48,001 nt of DNA from Rhodospirillales bacterium 69-11 (GTDB lineage Bacteria; Pseudomonadota; Alphaproteobacteria; Acetobacterales; Acetobacteraceae). This document shows positions 25,441-32,499 of the stretch, one piece after another (within the stretch, counting starts at the first letter, position 1; the number at the start of each line of letters is the position of its first letter). The position numbers were made by a program, and so were the translations under genes. Where the stretch lies: positions 47,667-95,667 of the forward strand of contig MKTV01000049.1 in NCBI GenBank assembly GCA_001898425.1, given 5' to 3'. Below the pieces are notes generated by a model. It saw only the letters and a program-made list of their open reading frames with translations. It had not been told where the DNA came from and made no database searches.

Positions 25441-26352
25441 TCACCGATAACGCCCCTGTGGCTTCAAACCCCCGTTCCGCTCGGTGTTCGTCGCCGGAAA
25501 CCAGAGTTGTTGTATATCCCGGTACCCGACCGATACGATCCCGCCGGCGGCGCACCACCCCGCGACGGCGCCGCCCGCGAGCAGCGCGTATTCGCGCGTC
25601 CGCCACGGCGCGTGCAGGGGCGAAATCGCCTCCAGATCGCCCGGGACCGCGCAGTGCAGCGCCACATGGGTGATGCCGTTCGGCAAGCCCTCGATCATCC
25701 GTTCATAGCCGGCGCGCGTCTCCTCCGCCGGAACGGCAAGCGTGCCGCGGAAATTGTCCGGCAGCCCGCGATGCTTCAACGCGGCGACCGTCGCCTGATA
25801 GGCGGCCGGATCGGGCGCGAAGCGGATCCGGCGCGGCAGCACGGGCACGAGACCATGGGCCTCGGCCACCGCCACATGGCATGGCAGCAGCTCAGGCAGC
25901 ATCGCCGCCGCCATGTGCGCATCGCAATGCGTGGGCCGCAGCCCGGCGGCAAGAGCCCGCTCCACCTGAGCGCGCAGTTCGACCTCCGCCGCCTCGACCA
26001 CCATGTGTCGACAGAGGGAGGCGACGTCGCGCCAGAAGAAGCCGTCGTCATCGATGAGGCCGGAGGCTCGGCTGGTGGTGGAGATCGGCGCCCAGCGGTA
26101 ATGGGCCCACTCGCTGGTGAGCGTCAGGTGCACGCCGAGGTCGAGCCTGGGGTCCGCGGCGCCGGCCTCCGCGATCTCACGGAACCAGGGACAGGGGACC
26201 ATGACCGAGCCGGTGGTCACCAGGCCGGCGGCGGCGAGCTCCAGGAAAGCCTGGTTGCCGCCATGGCACATGCCCAGGTCGTCCACGTGCAGGATCACCC
26301 CGCGCGCGACGCCGAGGCGTTCCGCGAGAGGCGATCCCTCCGTTCCCGTCAT
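25441..26352 (-). CDS. ChbG/HpnK (YdjC-like) family deacetylase
   Basis: 303 residues. The metal-binding HVDDLGMCHGGN near residue 22 (family H-x-DD motif), LDLGVHLTLTSEW near 77 and PTHCDAHMAA near 145 match the YdjC fold. Family members remove acetyl groups from chitooligosaccharides or hopanoid N-acetylglucosamine; close relatives in catabolic clusters have no known substrate. The ATG at 26352 overlaps the stop of the upstream CoA-transferase gene (ATGA, 26349-26352), so it is the last gene of a coupled three-gene operon. That context suggests a substrate related to acyl-CoA metabolism rather than chitin, but this is inference. Confidence 0.85.
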   Translation of the reverse strand: MTGTEGSPLAERLGVARGVILHVDDLGMCHGGNQAFLELAAAGLVTTGSVMVPCPWFREIAEAGAADPRLDLGVHLTLTSEWAHYRWAPISTTSRASGLIDDDGFFWRDVASLCRHMVVEAAEVELRAQVERALAAGLRPTHCDAHMAAAMLPELLPCHVAVAEAHGLVPVLPRRIRFAPDPAAYQATVAALKHRGLPDNFRGTLAVPAEETRAGYERMIEGLPNGITHVALHCAVPGDLEAISPLHAPWRTREYALLAGGAVAGWCAAGGIVSVGYRDIQQLWFPATNTERNGGLKPQGRYR

Positions 26353-27488
26353 TCGGCGGGAAGGCTTCCGAACACCTCGGCGTTGTGCTGGCCGAGCTTG
26401 GGGGAGTCGGTGACGGGATGGGGGCGCTGGCGATCGAAGGAAATCGGCAGGCCGACGATCGTCAGCCCGCTGCCGGGCAGGGTGCGCATCACGTCCATCG
26501 CCTCCATCTGCTCGCTCGCGGCGAGTTCGGCGATGTCGTTGACCGGCGCGCAGGGGACCCCCGCCTCGCCGATGATGCCCAGCCACTCCTGCCGCGAGCG
26601 GGTGCGCAGCACCGGCTGCATCGCGTCCACCACCACCTGACGGTTCGCGGCGCGCTTGCGTCCGTCCGCCATGCGCGGGTCGTCGAGCCATTCGGGATGG
26701 CCCATGGCCCGCGCGAGCTTCACAAACAGCCGGTCGTTGCCGGCCGCGATGCAGAGCGGGCGATCGGCGGTCTCGAAGATCTGGTAGGGCGCGAGCGTCG
26801 CGCTGGCGGCGCCGTGCCGTTCTGGCACCTTCTTCGTCACATGGTAGGCGTTGAGGTGAGTCTGCACCCAGCCGACCGCGCTTTCGAACAGGGACGTGTC
26901 GACGACGCAGCCCTCCCCGGTGCGCGCGCGTTGCTGCAGCGCGGCCAGCGCGCCGATGACGCACCACATTCCGGTGGCGTAGTCGTTGATCGCCGGCGCG
27001 CAGAAGGTGGGCGGATCCTCCGGCCGGCCGGTCAGCGTGACGACCGCGCCGTAGCATTGCAGCAGCGGATCGAAGCCCGGCGCCATCTTCAGCGGGCCGG
27101 AATGGCCGAACGCCCAGATGGAGCAGTAGATCAGCCGCGGATTGACGGCGCGCAGCGCGTCGGGGCCGATGCCGAACTGGTCCACGATGCCGGGCCGCAG
27201 GTTCTGGATCAGCACGTCGGCCGTCGCCACCAGCGTCTTCAGCTTGGCGACGTCCTCGGGGTTCTTGATGTCCAGCGTGACGGAGCGCTTGTTGCGGTTG
27301 TTGGCGTGGAAGCCCACCGCGTCGCCCTCATGGAACGGAGGCCCCCAGAGGCGGGCGTCGTCACCGCCATCCGGCTTCTCCACCTTGATGACGTCGGCGC
27401 CCATGTCCGCGAGCACCACCCCGGCATAGGGGCCGGCCAGCGCCTGGCCGACCTCGATGACCTTGATCCCTTCGAGCGGTCCCGGCAT
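26349..27488 (-). CDS. CaiB/BaiF family (class III) CoA-transferase
   Basis: 379 residues, full length. GIKVIEVGQALAGPYAG at the start, ADVIKVEKPDGGDDAR, NNRNKRSVTLD and the expected catalytic Asp140 in PGFDPLLQ. The ATG at 27488 shares a base with the stop of the SDR gene (TGATG), and its own stop overlaps the deacetylase start, so translation is coupled through all three. It probably activates a carboxylic acid as its CoA thioester by transfer from another CoA ester; the acid is unknown. It shares the WGPPFHEGDA segment with the transferase at 4494-5741, but the two are otherwise diverged. Confidence 0.9.
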   Translation of the reverse strand: MPGPLEGIKVIEVGQALAGPYAGVVLADMGADVIKVEKPDGGDDARLWGPPFHEGDAVGFHANNRNKRSVTLDIKNPEDVAKLKTLVATADVLIQNLRPGIVDQFGIGPDALRAVNPRLIYCSIWAFGHSGPLKMAPGFDPLLQCYGAVVTLTGRPEDPPTFCAPAINDYATGMWCVIGALAALQQRARTGEGCVVDTSLFESAVGWVQTHLNAYHVTKKVPERHGAASATLAPYQIFETADRPLCIAAGNDRLFVKLARAMGHPEWLDDPRMADGRKRAANRQVVVDAMQPVLRTRSRQEWLGIIGEAGVPCAPVNDIAELAASEQMEAMDVMRTLPGSGLTIVGLPISFDRQRPHPVTDSPKLGQHNAEVFGSLPAE

Positions 27489-28255
27489 CACACGCCCCCC
27501 AGTCCGATGCGCCCGCGAAACGCCTCGTCGCGCAGGCTGAACTCCTGGCCGGAGAGGTCGTCCGACTCCGGCGTGCAGAGATAGACGATTGCCTGCGCCG
27601 GCTGCGCGACAGGGATCAGGTCGCCGCGCGGGATCTGGCTGATCGGGTTCATGCGGGACGCGCGGATCTGCACCTGCATGTCGGTATCGGTGGTGCCCGG
27701 CTGGAAGCCGAACACGCGGATCCCCTGCTCCGCCGTCTCCAGCGCGATGGCGCGGGTCAGCATGTGCAGTCCCGCCTTGCCGGAGCAATACGCGCTCCAG
27801 CCCTCGAGCGGGCGGATGGCGGCGCCGGAGGACACGTTGACGATGCGGCCACCGCCCGCCGCGGCCATGCGCGGCAGCACGGCGCGGATCGCGTGATAGG
27901 CGCCCACCAGGTTGATCTGGATGTTGCGCGCCCAGGCCGCAGGATCGCTGTCGGCGATGCGCGCGATCGGTTCGATCACCCCGGCATTGTTGACCAGCGC
28001 GTCGATGCGGCCATGGCGCCGTTCGATCTCGGCGACCAGCGCCTCCACCGCCGCGTAGTCCGACACGTCGCAGGCCTGCGCCGTCGCGCGTCCGCCGGCC
28101 GTGGTGATCGATTGCGCGACCTCGCCGGCCAGCTTGCCATCGCGCGCGGTCAGCACGACCGCGGCCCCCTCGCGGGCCAGTGCTTCGGCGGCGGCGGCAC
28201 CGATGCCGCGGCTCGCGCCGGTCACGAGGATCGTCTTGCCGTCCAGCCTGCTCAT
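27488..28255 (-). CDS. Short-chain dehydrogenase/reductase
   Basis: 255 residues, classical SDR. NAD(P) motif TGASRGIGAAAAEAL near residue 13, NNAGV near 90, catalytic Ser in VNVSSGAA near 140 and Y-x-x-x-K in YCSGKAG near 155. ARDGK after beta-2 suggests NADP preference, weakly. The ATG at 28255 has GGAGGA at good spacing. It is the first gene of an operon with a CoA-transferase and a ChbG-like deacetylase, and is divergent from a luciferase-like oxidoreductase 88 nt away. It likely oxidises or reduces a hydroxyl/keto group on the same substrate. Confidence 0.92.
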   Translation of the reverse strand: MSRLDGKTILVTGASRGIGAAAAEALAREGAAVVLTARDGKLAGEVAQSITTAGGRATAQACDVSDYAAVEALVAEIERRHGRIDALVNNAGVIEPIARIADSDPAAWARNIQINLVGAYHAIRAVLPRMAAAGGGRIVNVSSGAAIRPLEGWSAYCSGKAGLHMLTRAIALETAEQGIRVFGFQPGTTDTDMQVQIRASRMNPISQIPRGDLIPVAQPAQAIVYLCTPESDDLSGQEFSLRDEAFRGRIGLGGV

Positions 28256-28343
28256 GCGCTTCCTCCCACGGGCCTTCTGCCGCTTTACGAGACCTGGGAT
28301 ACGACCGCAAATTGCCGGGACGAAAACACCGGGGGAGAAGCGG

Positions 28344-29399
28344 ATGCGCGTTTCGATGAGCCTGCCGTGCGAGGACTGGACCGCTTGCGGCCCGGCGGCG
28401 CGCCAGGCGGAGGAAGACGGGTTCGACAGCGTCTCGAGCCACGAGCTGAAGCACGACCCGGTCATGCCGCTCGCCTTCGCGGCGCTGGCGACGGAACGCG
28501 TGCAGCTCGTGACCTCCGTCGCGATCGCCTTCCCGCGCAGCCCGACCACCGTCGCGCAGCAGGCGTGGGACCTGCACACCCACTCGAAAGGGCGTTTCGT
28601 CCTCGGGCTCGGCAGCCAGGTGAAGGCGCACAACGAGCGTCGCTTCGGCGTGCCCTGGATCGCGCCGGCCGCGCGAATGGGCGAGTATGTCGAGGCGCTG
28701 CGCGCGATCTTTCGCTGCTGGGAGTATGGCGAGAAGCTGAACTACCAGGGCAAGCACTACACCTTGTCGCTGATGACGCCCGAGTTCTCCCCGCCCAAGC
28801 AGGGCCTGCCGCTGCCGCCGATCGCGATGGCGGCGGTCGGGCCGCTGATGCTGAAGACCGCGGCGCGCGTCTCCGACGGCGTCCGGCTGCACAGCTTCGC
28901 CACGCGCGCCTATCTCGAGCAGGTGGTGCGCCCACAGCTCGAAGCGGAACTCGGCGCCGTCGGCAAGAGCTTCGCGCAATGCGAGATCAGCGGCGGCGGC
29001 TTCATCGCGACCGGTCCTGACGAGGCGGCGGTCAAGAAGGCCGCGGAGGCCGCGCGCTATCGCGTCGCGTTCTACGGCTCCACCCCCGCCTATCGCGGCG
29101 TCTTCGACCTGCACGGCGTGACCGATCTCGGCGTCAAGCTGACCGAGATGTCGAAGCAGGGGAAATGGAGCGAGATGGCGAAGCAGGTGCCGGACGACGT
29201 GCTGGACCTGTTCGTGGCGCGTGCGCCGTACGAGGGCCTCGCGGCGGCGATCGAGACGCGCTACGGCGGCATCGTCGACACGGTCTCGGTGGATTTCGCG
29301 CCCGGCACGCCGGCTTCCGTACGGCGGGAGACGGTTGCGGCGATCCAGAGGATCCCCAGCAGCTTCGAGGCGTTCCGCACCGAGGCGCGGGCCGCGTAG
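28344..29399 (+). CDS. LLM (luciferase-like) class oxidoreductase
   Basis: 351 residues, TIM-barrel luciferase-like monooxygenase family. Motifs: VSMSLPCEDW at the start, ERVQLVTSVAIAFPRSPT, KGRFVLGLGSQ and RMGEYVEALRAIFRCWEYGE. The family uses F420 or FMN; cofactor and substrate cannot be told from sequence, and many alphaproteobacterial members are probably FMN enzymes. GGGGGAGA precedes the ATG at 28344; the open frame begins upstream at 28101 inside the SDR gene on the other strand. It shares an 88-nt divergent promoter region with the SDR operon, so co-regulation is plausible. Confidence 0.88.
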   Translation: MRVSMSLPCEDWTACGPAARQAEEDGFDSVSSHELKHDPVMPLAFAALATERVQLVTSVAIAFPRSPTTVAQQAWDLHTHSKGRFVLGLGSQVKAHNERRFGVPWIAPAARMGEYVEALRAIFRCWEYGEKLNYQGKHYTLSLMTPEFSPPKQGLPLPPIAMAAVGPLMLKTAARVSDGVRLHSFATRAYLEQVVRPQLEAELGAVGKSFAQCEISGGGFIATGPDEAAVKKAAEAARYRVAFYGSTPAYRGVFDLHGVTDLGVKLTEMSKQGKWSEMAKQVPDDVLDLFVARAPYEGLAAAIETRYGGIVDTVSVDFAPGTPASVRRETVAAIQRIPSSFEAFRTEARAA

Positions 29400-29502
29400 T
29401 CGTCCGGGACCATGCGGCGGGACCCGTGGCACTCCGCAGGTCCGCCGCGCACCAGGTCTGCGGGGCGCCGTCGCTGGTTCATTGGCGGCGCCCGCTCGCC
29501 CA

Positions 29503-29877
29503 TCAGCCGCGGAGTGCGAATACGCGCAGGCGGTTGCCGTCCGGATCGAGGGCGGTGAACGTTCGGCCGAAATCCATCTCGGTTGGGGGCTGCGCGATCG
29601 TCACGCCCTGCGCGGCCCATGCGGCGTGCAGCATCTCGACCTCCTCTGGAGAGTCGGTGCGCCACCCGAGCTCCCCGGCCGCACCGGTGGAGGGTGCCGC
29701 CGCGGGTTCGACCCCGTCGCGCTGCCAGAGACCGATCATGGTGCCGTTGGGATGGCCGACGAACAGGACGAAGGTTGGCGAGGCGTCGACAGGCTCGCGC
29801 TGCAGCAGCGTGGCGTAAAAGCGCGAGGAGGTGGCGGGATCGCGGACATAGAGCTGGATGTGACCGAAGCCGGACAT
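29503..29877 (-). CDS. VOC (glyoxalase/bleomycin resistance-like) family protein
   Basis: 124 residues, one VOC unit with two beta-alpha-beta-beta-beta modules. The N-terminal metal-ligand position is His in GHIQLYVRDP; the C-terminal ends in ALDPDGNRLRVF, where the usual Glu is near the end as part of the DPDGN block. Such small proteins act as lyases, dioxygenases or binding proteins; the substrate is unknown. It lies 57 nt downstream of a YafY-type regulator, a very common gene pair, with a palindrome in between that could be the regulator's site. Confidence 0.85.
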   Translation of the reverse strand: MSGFGHIQLYVRDPATSSRFYATLLQREPVDASPTFVLFVGHPNGTMIGLWQRDGVEPAAAPSTGAAGELGWRTDSPEEVEMLHAAWAAQGVTIAQPPTEMDFGRTFTALDPDGNRLRVFALRG

Positions 29878-29922
29878 GGGACTCTCCCGAACTGATGACG
29901 GGACCAGTCTGCGATGCGGTGG

Positions 29923-29937
29923 TGACAGATCCTGTCA
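29923..29937. promoter_or_regulatory. Palindrome TGACAG-N3-CTGTCA, candidate YafY-type operator
   Basis: A perfect 6-bp inverted repeat around ATC, located between the regulator gene and the VOC gene and overlapping the regulator's stop codon. It is ~46 nt upstream of the VOC start, a suitable place for an operator. Binding by the neighbouring regulator is inference. Confidence 0.45.
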
Positions 29938-30651
29938 GCAGTCGTCGGTTGCCAGAACGCCGGTTTCCGCCCGCCAGCGCCGCAGCAGCGCCGCGCGGCG
30001 CTCCGGCATGCGCCCGCCCGCCTCGAGCGCTGCGATCCGGTCGATGCGGAAGTGCCGGAAGTCGCGGCGCAACTCGCACCACGCGACCAGAACCTGCGCG
30101 CTACCGAAGAAGCCGACCGCGAGCGGCCACACGGTGCGCCGGCTGTCCTCGCCTTCGAGGGTCCGGTATTGCAGCGTCATGGTGCGTTCCCGGCGGATCG
30201 CCTCCCGCAAGGGCGGCAGCGCCCAGGCGGGGGCCATGTCGCGCGGCGGCACCAGCAGCGCAGTCGTCTCGGCCGCATCGCGCAACGCGCCGGGCAGCAC
30301 CGCCGCTATCCGCGCCTGGGCGCTGCGGGCCGCGGCGGCGAGGCGCGCATCGCCCTGCTGCGCCACCCAGCGGGTGCCGAGGACGAGCGCCTCCACCTCT
30401 TCCTCGGAGAACATCAGCGGCGGCAGCAGAAAGCCGGGGCGCAGCAGATAGCCGATGCCCGCTTCGCCCTCGATCGGCGCACCCTGACCGCGCAGCGCCG
30501 CGATGTCGCGATACAGCGTACGCCGGCTGACGCGCAGACGCGCAGCCAGGCTCTCCGCTGCGACGGGGCGGCGGTGCTGGCGCAGCAACTGCAGCAGCGC
30601 GAGCAGCCGTTCGGGGCGCGGGTCGCGGTCGGCGGTCGGACGATCCGTCAT
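29935..30651 (-). CDS. YafY-type HTH/WYL-domain transcriptional regulator
   Basis: 238 residues. N-terminal winged HTH (residues ~13-60) with LAARLRVSRRTLYRDIAALR as recognition region; a WYL-type domain follows (~145-215) with TLQYRTLEGEDSRRTVWPLA and FRHFRIDRI. YafY-family regulators are usually local; they often sit next to VOC genes as here. The ligand is unknown. It is transcribed toward the VOC gene and probably in the same transcript, with an additional operator-like palindrome between them. Confidence 0.9.
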   Translation of the reverse strand: MTDRPTADRDPRPERLLALLQLLRQHRRPVAAESLAARLRVSRRTLYRDIAALRGQGAPIEGEAGIGYLLRPGFLLPPLMFSEEEVEALVLGTRWVAQQGDARLAAAARSAQARIAAVLPGALRDAAETTALLVPPRDMAPAWALPPLREAIRRERTMTLQYRTLEGEDSRRTVWPLAVGFFGSAQVLVAWCELRRDFRHFRIDRIAALEAGGRMPERRAALLRRWRAETGVLATDDC

Positions 30652-30678
30652 TCATGCTCCCCTGCTGGAGGGGGCGCG

Positions 30679-31311
30679 TCAGGCGGGCGGGATCTCCAGC
30701 ACGCAGCGCTCCCCCGGCCGGGTGTAGACGAAGAAGTCCGCAAAGGATGTTTCGTCCGGCCGAGCGGGATCATACGGGAACAGGTTGGGGATGTGGGCGG
30801 CGAGGCGCCAGTCCGGAAAGCGGGCGGCAACGAGTGGCGTGAAGGCGCGATGCCGCACATGCGGCACGGGCCAGGCGAGGTCCACGTTGCTCGCATAGAC
30901 CAGCACATAGCGCGTGGCGCTGCCGAAGAGCCGGTCGAGATAGGTGTCGAACACCGTGTCCTCGACGAGGTGGAACAGGATGTCCATCGACAGCGCGAGC
31001 TCCGCCGGTTGCAGCGGCGCGTCGGCAAGCTGGAACCTGCGTCGCGGATCGCCGGCGAACCGACGCCGGCAGCGTGCGATCGTGGTGGGGGAGACGTCGA
31101 CCCCGACATAGTTCGCGACATCGAGCAGCGCCGCCTGCCGGCCGTCCCCGCAGCCGAGATCGAGCAAGGACGCGACACCATTGTGGCGCATGAACGCGTT
31201 GACGAACCCCGCCTTGAAGCCGGCGAGCCGGCCTTCGGACCCGGTGCCCGATGTGCCGCCCGCGCCATAGCGCCGCTCCCAATACGCGGCGGAGTCAAAG
31301 GGCGTCGTCAT
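30679..31311 (-). CDS. Class I SAM-dependent methyltransferase
   Basis: 210 residues. Motif I LLDLGCGDGRQAALL near residue 50 with the acidic residue of motif II in VGVDVSPTT, then LSMDILFHLVED. The N-terminal FDSAAYWERRYGAGGTSGTGS is typical of a group of glycan- or small-molecule methyltransferases found in sugar clusters. Substrate unknown. ATG 31311 was preferred to 31401, which would add 30 atypical residues. It lies between the PfkB-family kinase gene upstream and the YafY-type gene downstream on the same strand. Confidence 0.82.
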   Translation of the reverse strand: MTTPFDSAAYWERRYGAGGTSGTGSEGRLAGFKAGFVNAFMRHNGVASLLDLGCGDGRQAALLDVANYVGVDVSPTTIARCRRRFAGDPRRRFQLADAPLQPAELALSMDILFHLVEDTVFDTYLDRLFGSATRYVLVYASNVDLAWPVPHVRHRAFTPLVAARFPDWRLAAHIPNLFPYDPARPDETSFADFFVYTRPGERCVLEIPPA

Positions 31312-31351
31312 CGCCCGTGCGGGATCATCGGCGCATCTCCTCCGATCGGGG

Positions 31352-32296
31352 TCATTCGCCGATATCGGCGCGTTCCGCGAGGCGACGAAGCTGCGCCTCA
31401 ACCTCCACGCGGGTCACGCGGGCCGTGCCTGCGCAGACCACCGCGGCGGTGCCGGCCGCAACGGCCCAGGCCAACGCTGCGCGGTCCGACTTGCCCTGCG
31501 CGAGCGAGAGGACGAGCGCGGCCAGGAAACTGTCCCCCGCGCCGACCGCGCTGCGGAACGGCACCGGCACGGCCGGCATGTGCACGACGCCTCGCGCCGA
31601 GGCGAGGAAAGCACCCTCCTCCCCCTTGCTGACCGCCACGGCCTGGGCTCGCCCCGCATGGATGAGCTCGAGCGCCGCCTGTTCCTGCGCCGTCTCCGTC
31701 GGCAGCTTGCGCCCGACCAGCGCCTCGAATTCGCCCAGGCTTGGCTTGATCACGTCGAGCCCCGCATCCAGTGCGAGCGCGAGCGGCGTGCCGGACGTGT
31801 CCACCGCCACGCGCTGTCCCCGGCTGCGCGCGAGCCGCGCTACCTGGGCGTAGATGTCGGGCGGCATGCCATGCTCCAGGCTGCCGCTGGCCACCACCCA
31901 GTCGCCCTGCAGGCGGTGCAGCAGGTCCAGCGTCGCCTGCCAGTCGTGCGGTTCCGCCGTCGGACCCTCCGGCACGAAGCGGTATTCGACGCCGGCGGTC
32001 CGGTCGAACACGTTGAACGAGATGCGCGTGCGGCCGCGCATGCGCACGGTGCGATGCGGCACGCCGGCCTCGTTCAGCAGATCCTCGATCAGCGCGCCGG
32101 TGACGCCGCCGGCCAGGATGACGGCCAGCGTGTCGGCGCCGAGCGCATGCAGGACGCGGGCGACGTTGATGCCGCCGCCGCCGGGATCGATATGCTCCTC
32201 CCCCGTGCGGATCTTGTGGGTCGGGCGCACCGACTCCGCCGAACAGGCCAGGTCGATCGCCGGATTGAGGGTCAGCGTGATGATGCGGTTCGACAT
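31352..32296 (-). CDS. PfkB family hexose kinase (1-phosphofructokinase/PfkB-like)
   Basis: 314 residues. Opens TLTLNPAIDLACSAESVRP as in 1-phosphofructokinase and minor PfkB; GGGGINVARVLHALGA is the first PfkB signature and SAVGAGDSFLAALVLSLA, near residue 250, holds the catalytic Asp. It phosphorylates fructose-6-P, fructose-1-P or tagatose-6-P; no fructose PTS genes are nearby, so an ATP-dependent 6-phosphofructokinase is the better guess. It is divergent from the flavoprotein-nifJ operon, and an FNR/FixK-like box ends 35 nt upstream of its start, suggesting low-oxygen control. Comparable PfkB genes belong to hypoxia regulons in mycobacteria and proteobacteria. Confidence 0.88.
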   Translation of the reverse strand: MSNRIITLTLNPAIDLACSAESVRPTHKIRTGEEHIDPGGGGINVARVLHALGADTLAVILAGGVTGALIEDLLNEAGVPHRTVRMRGRTRISFNVFDRTAGVEYRFVPEGPTAEPHDWQATLDLLHRLQGDWVVASGSLEHGMPPDIYAQVARLARSRGQRVAVDTSGTPLALALDAGLDVIKPSLGEFEALVGRKLPTETAQEQAALELIHAGRAQAVAVSKGEEGAFLASARGVVHMPAVPVPFRSAVGAGDSFLAALVLSLAQGKSDRAALAWAVAAGTAAVVCAGTARVTRVEVEAQLRRLAERADIGE

Positions 32297-32330
32297 CGGT
32301 CCAGCATGCGCGGCATGTGCGTGTCATACG

Positions 32331-32344
32331 TTGATTCAGGTCAA
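32331..32344. promoter_or_regulatory. FNR/FixK-like box 1
   Basis: TTGATTCAGGTCAA, one mismatch from TTGAT-N4-ATCAA and a full TTGA-N6-TCAA core. It lies between the divergent pfkB-like gene (start 32296) and the flavoprotein-nifJ operon (start 32500), closer to pfkB. Confidence 0.65.
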
Positions 32345-32368
32345 CGGAAACTTAACCGCGCGAGTTGA

Positions 32369-32382
32369 TTGATCAGGATCAA
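32369..32382. promoter_or_regulatory. FNR/FixK-like box 2, perfect consensus
   Basis: TTGATCAGGATCAA, an exact TTGAT-N4-ATCAA match. It is centred 38 bp from box 1 and ~124 bp upstream of the first codon of the flavoprotein gene, leaving room for a promoter and leader. The sequence is seen; activation under low oxygen is inference from the known CRP/FNR family site. Confidence 0.72.
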
Positions 32383-32499
32383 TGACCGCGCCGCCCGCCG
32401 CGCCTTTCCTGCGGCCCATTCAGCGGGGCTTCCGGGGACGAACCCGGCACAGCGCACCCAACCCGCATCGCCGGCCGTGTCGGCGCAGGAGGGCCCAGC

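Noticed and set aside
25391-25673. Plus-strand ORF beginning MEVEVPERFNDNF in the fumC promoter region
   Set aside because: It overlaps the 3' end of the ChbG-like gene antisense, loses any protein-like character after ~25 residues and has no ribosome-binding site.
26349-29432. 1027-codon minus-strand open frame fused to the CoA-transferase
   Set aside because: Sequence upstream of MPGPLEGIKV is in the wrong frame of the SDR gene and on the opposite strand of the LLM oxidoreductase gene; it has no protein features.
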